From: Apostichopus japonicus
Lineage: Eukaryota; Echinodermata; Holothuroidea; Aspidochirotida; Stichopodidae
Length of the DNA: 64,000 bases
Direction: 5' to 3'
Assembly: GCF_037975245.1 (NCBI RefSeq)
Contig: NC_092578.1
Coordinates: forward strand, 15,792,321-15,856,320
The notes under the pieces are model-generated. The model ran no database searches. It was given only the letters and a program-made list of their open reading frames with translations, and had not been told where the DNA came from. The translations under genes and the position numbers were made by a program. Below, piece by piece: positions 1-15,000 of this stretch (the first letter of the stretch is position 1; every line of letters starts with the position of its first letter).

Positions 1-3000
1 ATTTCTTACATTTGGTAAAGGACAACAACCATATTGTCCACTGGAAAGAAGACAACATGTGTTTCCATCTGGACATTCACTTTGTCCTCCTGGACATGTA
101 ACTGTTCCAACAGTGGTTGCTTCAGTCTTTTCAAACCAGGCCATAGTCTCACTTCCTTGACTACATGTGCCTCCAGAAACATCACATGTGTAACCATTTG
201 GACAACAGTGCAGATGGTCTGAGCAGCAAACAGCCTACGAAAGAAGCAGTTATTTACACTGGAGTAAAATATATGTATCAGAAACAAAAGTTTGGATATG
301 ATTTCTAGTAAAATAAAATGACAGTACCACAGGCAAACAGGTTTCCAGTATGTTTTCAAAAAAGCTCATTTGCTACTACCCATACACCTTTCTGCTTTCT
401 AGGATCCCAACGATTTTTTACACAACAAAACTAAGAAGATGGAATTTCAAAATTGTACACAGTGATTCAACTTAATAGAATTAGTCATATTTAGGTATGG
501 AAAGTACTTTCCTATCTTACAGGGAAAGAGTTTATTCTAAAATATTTCCAAAACATCTCATTTTCTGATCATAATCTTAACTGTTGTCTACCCCTTCAGT
601 GATTGTCTTACCAAAACTGAATAAATTATTCTTTAATTCTAAAAAACATGTTTTTTACTTACATTTGGTAAAGGACAACAACCATATTGTCCACTGGAAA
701 GAAGACAACATGTGTTTCCATCTGGACATTCACTTTGTCCTCCTGGACACGTAACTGTTCCAAGAGTGGTTGCTTCAGTCTTTTCAAACCAGTTTATAAT
801 TGCACTTCCTTGACTACATGTGCCTCCAGCAACGTCACATGTGTAACCATTTGGACAACAGTGCAGATGGTCTGAGCAGCAAACAGCCTACGAAAGAAGC
901 AATATTTTACATGTGGAATAAATATATGTTTCAGAAACAAAGTTTGGATATGATTTCAAGTGACAAAAACGACAACACCACAGGCAAACAGGTTTCCGCA
1001 AAATCTCGTTTGCTTTTATTCACACACCTTTCTGCTTTCTAGAATTCCAACGATTTTTTACACAACAAAAATAAGATGCAATTTAAAATTCTGGACAGTG
1101 ATTCAATTTAATAGAATCAGTTACATTTATGTATGGTAGGTTCTTTCCTATCTTACAGGGGAAAAGAGTTGATTTAAAAACATTTCCAAAACATTTCATT
1201 TTCTGATCATAATCCTACCTGTAATCTTTACCTTCGGTGATTGTCATACCAAAACTGAATAAAATAGTATTAAATTCTAATAAACATGTTGTATTTCTTA
1301 CATTTGGTAAAGGACAACAACCATATTGTCCACTGGAAAGAAGACAACATGTGTTTCCATCTGGACATTCACTTTGTCCTCCTGGACATGTAACTGTTCC
1401 AACAGTGGTTGCTTCAGTCTTTTCAAACCAGGCCATAATCTCACTTCCTTGACTACATGTGCCTCCAGCAACGTCACATGTGTAACCATTTGGACAACAG
1501 TGCAGATGGTCTGAGCAGCAAACAGCCTGCAAAAGAAGCAGTTATTTGCAATGGAAGTAAGTATAGGTATCAGGCACAAGTTTATGTATGATTTCTAGAA
1601 AAAATATGACAAAACCACACACAAACAGGTTTCCATCATGTTTTCAATAATTCTCATTCATTATTTTCCATACACCTTTCTGCTTTCTAGGATCCCAACG
1701 ATTTTTAACACAACAAAACTAAGAAGATGGAATTTAAAAAATTTACACAGTGATTCAACTTTATTGAATCAGTTATATTCATGTATGGAAAGTACTTTCC
1801 TATCTTACAGGGGAAAAGAGTTGATTTTAAACTATTTCCAAAACATCTCATTTTCTGATCATAATCCTACCTGTTATCTTTCCCTTCAGTGATTGTCATA
1901 CCTAAACTGACTACAATATTATTAAATTCTAACAAACATGGTGTATTTCTTACATTTGGTAAAGGACAACAACCATATTGTCCACTGGAAAGAAGACAAC
2001 ATGTGTTTCCATCTGGACATTCACTTTGTCCTCCTGGACATGTAACTGTTCCAACAGTGGTTGCTTCAGTCTTTTCAAACCAGGCCATAATCTCACTTCC
2101 TTGACTACATGTGCCTCCAGAAACATCACATGTGTAACCATTTGGACAACAATGCAGATGGTCTGAGCAGCAAACAGCCTACGAAAGAAGCAGTATTTTA
2201 CACTGGAGTAAAATATATGTATCAGAAACAAAAGTTTGGATATGATTTCTAGTAAAATAAAATGACAGTACCACAGGCAAACAGGTTTCCAGCATGTTTT
2301 ACAAAAAAGCTCATTTGCTACTACCCATACACCTTTCTGCTTTCTAGGATCCCAACGATTTTTTACACAACAAAACTAAGAAGATGGAATTTCAAAATTG
2401 TACACAGTGATTCAACTTAATAGAATTAGTTATATTTAGGTATGGGAAGTACTTTCCTATCTTACAGGGAAAGAGTTTATTCTAAAATATTTCCAAAACA
2501 TCTCATTTTCTGATCATAATCTTAACTGTTGTCTACCCCTTCAGTTATTGTCTTACCAAAACTGAATAAAATATTCTTTAATTCTAAAAAACATGTTTTT
2601 TACTTACATTTGGTAAAGGACAACAACCATATTGTCCACTGGAAAGAAGACAACATGTGTTTCCATCTGGACATTCACTTTGTCCTCCTGGACATGTAAC
2701 TGTTCCAACAGTGGTTGCTTCAGTCTTTTCAAACCAGGCCATAATCTCACTTCCTTGACTACATGTGCCTCCAGCAACGTCACATGTGTAACCATTTGGA
2801 CAACAGTGCAGATGGTCTGAGCAGCAAACAGCCTGCGAAAGAAGCAGTTATTTACAATGGAAGTAAGTATAGGTATCAGGCACAAGTTTATGTATGATTT
2901 CTAGTAAAAAATATGACAACACCACAGGCAAACAGGTTTCCAGTATGTTTTCAATAATTCTCATTCATTATTTCCATACACCTTTCTGCTTTCTAGGATC

Positions 3001-6000
3001 CCAACGATTTTTAACACAACAAAACTAAGAAGATGGAATTTAAAAAATTTACACAGTGAATCAACTTTATTGAATCAGTTATATTTATGTATGGAAAGTA
3101 CTTTCCTATCTTACAGGGGAAAAGAGTTGATTTTAAAGCATTTCCAAAACATCTCATTTGCTGATCATAATCCTACCTGTTATCTTTACCTTCAGTGATT
3201 GTCATACCAACTGAATGAAATATTATTAAATTATAATTACATGGTGTATTTCTTACATTTGGTAAAGGACAACAACCATATTGTCCACTGGAAAGAAGAC
3301 AACATGTGTTTCCATCTGGACATTCAATTTGATGAAGATGGAATTTAAAAAATTTACACAGTGATTCAACTTTATTGAATCAGTTATATTTAGGTATGGG
3401 AAGTACTTTCCTATCTTACAGGGAAAGAGTTTATTCTAAAATATTTCCAAAACATCTCATTTTCTGATCATAATCTTAACTGTTTTCTACCCCTTCAGTG
3501 ATTGTCTTACCAAAACTGAATAAAATATTCTTTAATTCTAAAAAACATGTTTTTTACTTACATTTGGTAAAGGACAACACCCATATTGTCCACTGGAAAG
3601 AAGACAACATGTGTTTCCATCTGGACATTCACTTTGTCCTCCTGGACACGTAACTGTTCCAACAGTGGTTGCATCAGTCTTTTCAAACCAGTTCATTATA
3701 TCACTTCCTTGACTACATGTGCCTCCAGAAACGTCACATGTGTAACCATTTGGACAACAGTGCAGATGGTCTGAGCAACAAACAGCCTGCGAAAGAAGCA
3801 GTTATTTACACGGGAAGTAAAATAAATGTATCTGAAACAAAGTTTGTGTATGGTTTCTAGTAACAAATATTACAACACCACAGACAAACAAGTTGCCAGT
3901 ATGTTTTCAAAAATCTCATTTGCTATTACCCATACACCTTTCTGCTTTCTAGGATCCCAATGATTTAGTACACAACAAAACTAAGTAGATGGAATTTAAC
4001 AAATTTACACAGTGATTCAACTTAAAAGAACCAGTTATATTTAGGTAAAGGAAGTACTTTCTTATCTTACAGGAAGAAAAGTTTATTCTAAAATATTTCC
4101 AAAACATCCCATTTTCTGATCATAATCCTACCTGTTATCTTTCCCTTCAGTGATTGTCATACCAAAACTAAATAAAATATAAATAAATTCTAAAAAATAT
4201 GGTTTTTTTCCCTTACATTTGGTAAAGGACAACACCCATATTGTCCACTGGAAAGAAGACAACATGTGTTTCCATCTGGACATTCACTTTGTCCTCCTGG
4301 ACATGTAACTGTTCCAAGAGTGGTTGCTTCAGTCTTTTCAAACCAGGCCATAATCTCACTTCCTTGACTACATGTGCCTCCAGAAACGTCACATGTGTAA
4401 CCATTTGGACAACAATGCAGATGGTCTGAGCAGCAAACAGCCTACGAAATAAGCAGTTATTTACACTGGAGTTAAATATATGTATCAGAAACAAAGTTTG
4501 GATAAAAAATCAAGTGCGAAAAATGACAACACCACAGGCAAACAGTTGCCAGTATGTTCTCAAAAATCTCATTTGCTATTACCCATACACCTTTCTGCTT
4601 GCTAGAATCCCAATGATATTTTTCATTACAAAAATAAGATGCAATTTAAAATTCTGGACAGTGTTTCAATTTTAAAGAATCAGTTACATTTATTTATGGT
4701 AGGTTATTTCCTATCTTACACGGGAAAAGAGTTATTTTTAAACATTTCCAAAACATCTCATTTTCTGATCATAATCATACCTGTTATCTTTACCTTCAGT
4801 GATTTTCATACCAAAACTGACTAAAATATTTTTAAATTATAATTAACATGGTATATTTCTTACATTTGGTAAAGGACAACAACCATATTGTCCACTGGAA
4901 AGAAGACAACATGTGTTTCCATCTGGACATTCACTTTGTCCTCCTGGACATGTAACTGTTCCAAGAGTGGTTGCTTCAGTCTTTTCAAACCAGGCCATAA
5001 TCTCACTTCCTTGACTACATGTGCCTCCAGAAACATCACATGTGTAACCATTTGGACAACAATGCAGATGGTCTGAGCAGCAAACAGCCTACGAAAGAAG
5101 CAATATTTTACGTGTGGAATAAATATATGTGTCAGAAACAAAGTTTGGATAAGATTTCAAGTGACAAATATTACAACACCACAGACAAACAGGATGCCAG
5201 TATGTTTTCAAAAAATCTCATTTGTTATTACCCATACACCTTTCTGCTTTCTAAGATCCCAACAATTTTTTACACTATGAAAATAAGAAGATGGAATTTA
5301 ATAATTATAAACAGTGATTCAAGTTTATAGAATCAGTTGTAGTTAGGTATGGGAAGTACTTTCTTATCCTACAGGTAAAAGAGTTTATTCGAAACTATTT
5401 CCAAAAGATCTCATTTTCTGATCATAATCCTACCTGTTATCTTTACCTTCAGTGATTGTCATACCAAAACTGACTAAAATATTATTAAATTCTAAAAAAC
5501 ATGGTTTTTTACTTACATTTGGTAAAGGACAACAACCATATTGTCCACTGGAAAGAAGACAACATGTGTTTCCATCTGGACATTCACTTTGTCCTCCTGG
5601 ACATGTAACTGTTCCAACAGTGGTTGCTTCAGTCTTTTCAAACCAGGCTATAATCTCACTTCCTTGACTACATGTTCCTTGAGAAACATCACATGTGTAA
5701 CCATTTGGACAACAATGCAGATGGTCTGAGCAGCAAACAGCCTGTGAAAGAAGCAGTTATTTACAATGGAAGTAAGTATAGGTATCAGGCACAAGTTTAT
5801 GTATGATTTCTAGAAAAAATATGACGAAACCACACGCAAACAGGTTTCCAGTGTTTTCAATAATTCTCATTCATTATTTTCCATACACCTTTCTGTTCCT
5901 AGGATCCCAACGATTTTTAACACAACAAAACTAAGAAGATGGAATTTAAAAAATTTACATAGTGATTCAACTTTATTGAATCAGTTATATTTATGTATGG

Positions 6001-9000
6001 AAAGTACTTTCCTATCTTACAGGGGAAAAGAGTTGATTTTAAACTATTTCCAAAACATCTCATTTTCTGATCATAATCCTACCTGTTATCTTTCCCTTCA
6101 GTGATTGTCATACCTAAACTGACTACAATACTATTAAGTTCTAACAAACATGGTGTATTTCTTACATTTGGTAAAGGACAACAACCATATTGTCCACTGG
6201 AAAGAAGACAACATGTGTTTCCATCTGGACATTCACTTTGTCCTCCTGGACATGTAACTGTTCCAACAGTGGTTGCTTCAGTCTTTTCAAACCAGGCCAT
6301 AGTCTCACTTCCTTGACTACATGTGCCTCCAGAAACATCACATGTGTAACCATTTGGACAACAGTGCAGATGGTCTGAGCAGCAAACAGCCTACGAAAGA
6401 AGCAGTTATTTACACTGGAGTAAAATATATGTATCAGAAACAAAAGTTTGGATATGATTTCTAGTAAAATAAAATGACAGTACCACAGGCAAACAGGTTT
6501 CCAGTATGTTTTCAAAAAAGCTCATTTGCTACTACCCATACACCTTTCTGCTTTCTAGGATCCCAACGATTTTTTACACAACAAAACTAAGAAGATGGAA
6601 TTTCAAAATTGTACACAGTGATTCAACTTAATAGAATTAGTCATATTTAGGTATGGAAAGTACTTTCCTATCTTACAGGGAAAGAGTTTATTCTAAAATA
6701 TTTCCAAAACATCTCATTTTCTGATCATAATCTTAACTGTTGTCTACCCCTTCAGTGATTGTCTTACCAAAACTGAATAAATTATTCTTTAATTCTAAAA
6801 AACATGTTTTTTACTTACATTTGGTAAAGGACAACAACCATATTGTCCACTGGAAAGAAGACAACATGTGTTTCCATCTGGACATTCACTTTGTCCTCCT
6901 GGACACGTAACTGTTCCAAGAGTGGTTGCTTCAGTCTTTTCAAACCAGTTTATAATTGCACTTCCTTGACTACATGTGCCTCCAGCAACGTCACATGTGT
7001 AACCATTTGGACAACAGTGCAGATGGTCTGAGCAGCAAACAGCCTACGAAAGAAGCAATATTTTACATGTGGAATAAATATATGTTTCAGAAACAAAGTT
7101 TGGATATGATTTCAAGTGACAAAAACGACAACACCACAGGCAAACAGGTTTCCGCAAAATCTCGTTTGCTTTTATTCACACACCTTTCTGCTTTCTAGAA
7201 TTCCAACGATTTTTTACACAACAAAAATAAGATGCAATTTAAAATTCTGGACAGTGATTCAATTTAATAGAATCAGTTACATTTATGTATGGTAGGTTCT
7301 TTCCTATCTTACACGGGAAAAGAGTTATTTTTAAACATTTCCAAAACATTTCATTTTCTGATCATAATCCTACCTGTAATCTTTACCTTCGGTGATTGTC
7401 ATACCAAAACTGAATAAAATAGTATTAAATTCTAATAAACATGTTGTATTTCTTACATTTGGTAAAGGACAACAACCATATTGTCCACTGGAAAGAAGAC
7501 AACATGTGTTTCCATCTGGACATTCACTTTGTCCTCCTGGACATGTAACTGTTCCAACAGTGGTTGCTTCAGTCTTTTCAAACCAGGCCATAATCTCACT
7601 TCCTTGACTACATGTGCCTCCAGCAACGTCACATGTGTAACCATTTGGACAACAGTGCAGATGGTCTGAGCAGCAAACAGCCTGCAAAAGAAGCAGTTAT
7701 TTGCAATGGAAGTAAGTATAGGTATCAGGCACAAGTTTATGTATGATTTCTAGAAAAAATATGACAAAACCACACACAAACAGGTTTCCATCATGTTTTC
7801 AATAATTCTCATTCATTATTTTCCATACACCTTTCTGCTTTCTAGGATCCCAACGATTTTTAACACAACAAAACTAAGAAGATGGAATTTAAAAAATTTA
7901 CACAGTGATTCAACTTTATTGAATCAGTTATATTCATGTATGAAAAGTACTTTCCTATCTTACAGGGGAAAAGAGTTGATTTTAAACTATTTCCAAAACA
8001 TCTCATTTTCTGATCATAATCCTACCTGTTATCTTTCCCTTCAGTGATTGTCATACCTAAACTGACTACAATATTATTAAATTCTAACAAACATGGTGTA
8101 TTTCTTACATTTGGTAAAGGACAACAACCATATTGTCCACTGGAAAGAAGACAACATGTGTTTCCATCTGGACATTCACTTTGTCCTCCTGGACATGTAA
8201 CTGTTCCAACAGTGGTTGCTTCAGTCTTTTCAAACCAGGCTATAATCTCACTTCCTTGACTACATGTGCCTGCAGAAACATCACATGTGTAACCATTTGG
8301 ACAACAATGCAGATGGTCTGAGCAGCAAACAGCCTACGAAAGAAGCAGTATTTTACACTGGAGTAAAATATATGTATCAGAAACAAAAGTTTGGATATGA
8401 TTTCTAGTAAAATAAAATGACAGTACCACAGGCAAACAGGTTTCCAGCATGTTTTACAAAAAAGCTCATTTGCTACTACCCATACACCTTTCTGCTTTCT
8501 AGGATCCCAACGATTTTTTACACAACAAAACTAAGAAGATGGAATTTAAAAATTGTACACAGTGATTCAACTTAATAGAATTAGTTATATTTAGGTATGG
8601 GAAGTACTTTCCTATCTTACAGGGAAAGAGTTTATTCTAAAATATTCCAAAACATCTCATTTTCTGATCATAATCTTAACTGTTGTCTACCCCTTCAGTT
8701 ATTGTCTTACCAAAACTGAATAAAATATTCTTTAATTCTAAAAAACATGTTTTTTTTCTTACATTTGGTAAAGGACAACAACCATATTGTCCACTGGAAA
8801 GAAGACAACATGTGTTTCCATCTGGACATTCACTTTGTCCTCCTGGACATGTAACTGTTCCAACAGTGGTTGCTTCAGTCTTTTCAAACCAGGCCATAAT
8901 CTCACTTCCTTGACTACATGTGCCTCCAGCAACGTCACATGTGTAACCATTTGGACAACAGTGCAGATGGTCTGAGCAGCAAACAGCCTGCGAAAGAAGC

Positions 9001-12000
9001 AGTTATTTACAATGGAAGTAAGTATAGGTATCAGGCACAAGTTTATGTATGATTTCTAGTAAAAAATATGACAACACCACAGGCAAACAGGTTTCCAGTA
9101 TGTTTTCAATAATTCTCATTCATTATTTCCATACACCTTTCTGCTTTCTAGGATCCCAACGATTTTTAACACAACAAAACTAAGAAGATGGAATTTAAAA
9201 AATTTACACAGTGAATCAACTTTATTGAATCAGTTATATTTATGTATGGAAAGTACTTTCCTATCTTACAGGGAAAAGAGTTTATTCAAAACTATTTCCA
9301 AAACATCTCATTTTCTGATCATAATCCTACCTGTTATCTTTACCTTCAGTGATTGTCATACCAACTGAATGAAATATTATTAAATTATAATTACATGGTG
9401 TATTTCTTACATTTGGTAAAGGACAACAACCATATTGTCCACTGGAAAGAAGACAACATGTGTTTCCATCTGGACATTCACTTTGATGAAGATGGAATTT
9501 AAAAAATTTACACAGTGATTCAACTTTATTGAATCAGTTATATTTAGGTATGGGAAGTACTTTCCTATCTTACAGGGAAAGAGTTTATTCTAAAATATTT
9601 CCAAAACATCTCGTTTTCTGATCATAATCTTAACTTTTTTCTACCCCTTCAGTGATTGTCTTACCAAAACTGAATAAAATATTCTTTAATTCTAAAAAAC
9701 ATGTTTTTTACTTACATTTGGTAAAGGACAACACCCATATTGTCCACTGGAAAGAAGACAACATGTGTTTCCATCTAGACATTCACTTTGTCCTCCTGGA
9801 CACGTAACTGTTCCAAGAGTGGTTGCATCAGTCTTTTCAAACCAGTTCATTATATCACTTCCTTGACTACATGTGCCTCCAGAAACGTCACATGTGTAAC
9901 CATTTGGACAACAGTGCAGATGGTCTGAGCAACAAACAGCCTGCGAAAGAAGCAGTTATTTACAATGGAAGTAAGTATAGGTATCAGGCACAAGTTTATG
10001 TATGATTTCTAGTAAAAAATATGACAACACCACAGGCAAACAGGTTTCCAGTATGTTTTCAATAATTCTCATTCATTATTTCCATACACCTTTCTGCTTT
10101 CTAGGATCCCAACGATTTTTTACACAACAAAACTAAGAAGATGGAATTTCAAAATTGTACACAGTGATTCAACTTAATAGAATTAGTTATATTTAGGTAT
10201 GGGAAGTACTTTCCTATCTTACAGGGAAAGAGTTTATTCTAAAATATTCCAAAACATCTCATTTTCTGATCATAATCTTAACTGTTGTCTACCCCTTCAG
10301 TTATTGTCTTACCAAAACTGAATAAAATATTCTTTAATTCTAAAAAACATGTTTTTTACTTACATTTGGTAAAGGACAACAACCATATTGTCCACTGGAA
10401 AGAAGACAACATGTGTTTCCATCTGGACATTCACTTTGTCCTCCTGGACATGTAACTGTTCCAACAGTGGTTGCTTCAGTCTTTTCAAACCAGGCCATAA
10501 TCTCACTTCCTTGACTACATGTGCCTCCAGCAACGTCACATGTGTAACCATTTGGACAACAGTGCAGATGGTCTGAGCAGCAAACAGCCTGCGAAAGAAG
10601 CAGTTATTTACAATGGAAGTAAATATAGGTATCAGGCACAAGTTTATGTATGATTTCTAGTAAAAAATATGACAACACCACAGGCAAACAGGTTTCCAGT
10701 ATTTTTTCAATAATTCTCATTCATTATTTCCATACACCTTTCTGCTTTCTAGGATCCCAACGATTTTTAACACAACAAAACTAAGAAGATGGAATTTAAA
10801 AAATTTACACAGTGAATCAACTTTATTGAATCAGTTATATTTATGTATGGAAAGTACTTTCCTATCTTACAGGGAAAAGAGTTTATTCAAAACTATTTCC
10901 AAAACATCTCATTTTCTGATCATAATCCTACCTGTTATCTTTACCTTCAGTGATTGTCATACCAACTGAATGAAATATTATTAAATTATAATTACATGGT
11001 GTATTTCTTACATTTGGTAAAGGACAACAACCATATTGTCCACTGGAAAGAAGACAACATGTGTTTCCATCTGGACATTCACTTTGATGAAGATGGAATT
11101 TAAAAATTGTACAAAGTGATTCAACTTAATAGAATCAGTTATATTTAGGTATGGGAAGTACTTTCCTATCTTACAGGGAAAGAGTTTATTCTAAAATATT
11201 TCCAAAACATCTCATTTTCTGATCATAATCTTAACTGTTTTCTACCCCTTCAGTGATTGTCATACCAAAACTGAATGAAATATTATTAAATTATAATTAC
11301 ATGGTGTATTTCTTACATTTGGTAAAGGACAACAACCATATTGTCCACTGGAAAGAAGACAACATGTGTTTCCATCTGGACATTCACTTTGTCCTCCTGG
11401 ACATGTAACTGTTCCAACAGTGGTTGCTTTAGTCTTTTCAAACCAGTTCATTATCTCACTTCCTTGACTACATGTGCCTCCAGAAACATCACATGTGTAA
11501 CCATTTGGACAACAGTGCAGATGGTCTGAGCAGCAAACAGCCTGCAAAAGGAGCAGTTATTCACAGTCGAAGTAAAATATATGTATCAGAAACAAAGTTT
11601 GTGTATGATTTCCAGTAAAAAAAAAAAAGACAACTCCACAGACAAACAGGTTTCCAGTGTGTTTTCAAATAATCTCATTTGCTATTACCATACACCTTTC
11701 TGCTTCTTAGAATCCCAACGATGTTTTAAACAACAAATTTAAGATGCAAGTTAAAATTCTGGACAGTGATTCAATTTAAAAGAATCAGTTACATTCATTT
11801 ATTGTAGGTTCTTTCCTATCTTACAGGGGAAAAGAGTTGATTTGAAAACATTTCCAAAACATCTCATTTTCTGATCATATTCCTACCTGTTATCTTTACC
11901 TTCAGTGATTGTCATACCAAAACTGAATGAAATATTATTAAATTTTAATAAACATGGTGTATTTCTTACATTTGGTAAAGGACAACAACCATATTGTCCA

Positions 12001-15000
12001 CTGGAAAGAAGGCAACATGTGTTTCCATCTGGACATTCACTTTGTCCTCCTGGACATGTAACTGTTCCAACATTGGTTGCTTCAGTCTTTTCAAACCAGG
12101 CCATAATCTCACTTCCTTGACTACATGTGCCTCCAGAAACATCACATGTGTAACCATTTGGACAACAGTGCAGATGGTCTGAGCAGCAAACAGCCTGCAA
12201 AAGAAGCATTTATTTCTATGGAGTAAATATATGTATCAAAAACAAAGTTTGGCTATGATTCCAATAAAAAAAAAATGACAACACCACTGGCAAACAGGTT
12301 TCCACAAAATCTCATTTGCTATTACCCATACACCTTTCTGCTTCTTAGAATCCCAACGATGTTTTACACAACAAAAATAAGATGCAATTTAATATTCTGG
12401 ACAGTGATATAATTTAAAAGAATCAGTTACATTTATGTATGGTAGGTTATTTCCTATCTTACAGGGGAAAAGAGTTGATTTTAAAGCATTTCCAAAACAT
12501 CTCATTTTCTGATCATAATCTTACCTGTTATCTTTACCTTCAGTGATTGTCATACCAAACTAAATGATATATTATAAAATTCTAACAGATATGGCATATT
12601 TCTTACATTTGGTAAAGGACAACAACCATATTGTCCACTGGAAAGAAGACAACATGTGTTTCCATCTGGACATTCACTTTGTCCTCCTGGACATGTAACT
12701 GTTCCAACAGCGGTTGCTTCAGTCTTTTCAAACCAGTTTATCATCTCACTTCCTTGACTACATGTGCCTCCAGAAACATCACATGTGTAACCATTTGGAC
12801 AACAGTGCAGATGGTCTGAGCAGCAAACAGCCTGCGAAGGAAGCAGTTATTTACACTGGAGTAAATATATGTATCAGACACAAAGTTTGGATATGATTTC
12901 AAGTGAGAAAAATGACAACAACACAGGCAAACAGGTCTCCAAAAACTCTCATTTGCTAGTATCCATACACCTTTCTGCTTGCTAGAATCCCAAGGATTAT
13001 TTACACAACAAAACTAAGAAGATGCAATTTAAAATTCTGGACAGTGATTCAATTTAATAGAATCAGTTACATATATGTATGGTAGGTTCTTTCCTATCTT
13101 ACAGGAAAAGAGTTGATTTTTAAACATTTCCAAAACATCTCATTTTCTGATCATAATCCTACCTGTTATCTTTACCTTGGGTGATTGTCATACCAAAACT
13201 GAATGAAATATTATTAAATTATAACAAAGATGGTGTATTTCTTACATTTGGTAAAGGACAACAACCATATTGTCCACTGGAAAGAAGACAACATGTGTTT
13301 CCATCTGGACATTCACTTTGTCCTCCTGGACATGTAACTGTTCCAACAGTGGTTGCTTCAGTCTTTTCAAACCAGGCCATAATCTCACTTCCTTGACTAC
13401 ATGTTCCTTGAGAAACATCACATGTGTAACCATTTGGACAACAGTGCAGATGGTCTGAGCAGCAAACAGCCTGCGAAATAAGCAGTATTTTACACTGGAA
13501 GTAAATATATGTATCAGAAACAAAGTTTGTGTATGGTTTCTAGTAAAAATTTGACAACACCACAGACAAACAGGTTTCCAGTGTGTTTTCAAAAAATCTT
13601 ATTTGCTATTACCATACACCTTTCTGCTTTCTAGGATCCCAATGATTTAGTACACAACAAAAATAAGAAGATGGAATTTAAAAATTTTACACAGTGATTC
13701 AACTTAATAAAACCAGTTATATTTAGGTAAAGGAAGTACTTTATTATCTTACAGGAACAAAAGTTTATTCTAAAATATTTCCAAAACATCTCATTTTCTG
13801 ATCATAATCCTACCTGTTATCTTTCCTTGCAGTGATTGTCATACCAAAACTAAATAAAATATAAATAAATTCTAAAAAACATGGTTTTTTTTCTTACATT
13901 TGGTAAAGGACAACACCCATATTGTCCACTGGAAAGAAGACAACATGTGTTTCCATCTGGACATTCACTTTGTCCTCCTGGACATGTAACTGTTCCAACA
14001 GTGAATGCTTCAGTCTTTTCGAACCAGTTCATAATCTCACTTCCTTGACTACATGTGCCTTGAGAAACATCACATGTGTAACCATTTGGACAACAGTGCA
14101 GATGGTCTGAGCAGCAAACAGCCTGCAAAAGAAGCAGTTATTTACACTGGAGTAAATATATGTGTCAGAAACTAAGTTTGGATATGATTTCAAGTGCGAA
14201 AAATGACAACACCACAGACAAACAGGTTGCCAGCATGTTTTCAAAAATCTCATTTGCTAACCCTTTCTGCTTTCTAGGATCCCAACGATTTTTACACAAC
14301 AAAAATAAGAAGATGGAATTTAAAAATTTTAGACAGTGATCCAACTTACAAGAATCTGTTACATCTATGTATTGGAAGTACTTTCCTATCTTACAGGGAA
14401 AGAGTTTATTCTAATATATCTCCAAAACAACTCATTTTCTAATCATAATTCTTCCTGTTATCTTTCCCTTCAGTGATTGTCTTACCAAAGCTGAATAAAA
14501 ATTATTAAATTCTAAAAAGCACGGTTTTATACTTACATTTGGTAAAGGACAACAACCATATTGTCCACTGGAAAGAAGACAACACGTGTTTCCATCTGGA
14601 CATTGAACTTGTCCTCCTGGACATGTAACTGCCCCAAGGGTGGTTGCTTCAGTCTTTTCAAACCAGGCCACAATCTCACTTCCTTGACTACATGTGCCTC
14701 CAGAAACGTCACATGTGTAACCATTTGGACAACAGTGCAGATGGTCTGAGCAACAAACAGCCTGCGAAAGAAGCAGTATTTTACACTGGAAGTAAATATA
14801 TGTATCAGAAACAAAGTTTGGATATGATTTCTAGTAAATAATTTGACAACACCACAGACAAACAGGTTTCCAGTGTGTTTTCAAAAAATCTTATTTGCTA
14901 TTACCATACACCTTTCTGCTTTCTAGGATCCCAATGATTTAGTACACAACAAAAATAAGAAGATGGAATTTAACAATTTTACACAGTGATTCAACTTAAT

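Noticed and set aside
6-359. Minus-strand frames of about 93-117 codons ([17 protein letters not shown]...)
   Set aside because: They are in the wrong frame of the same exons and run through the intron; they lack the cysteine pattern.
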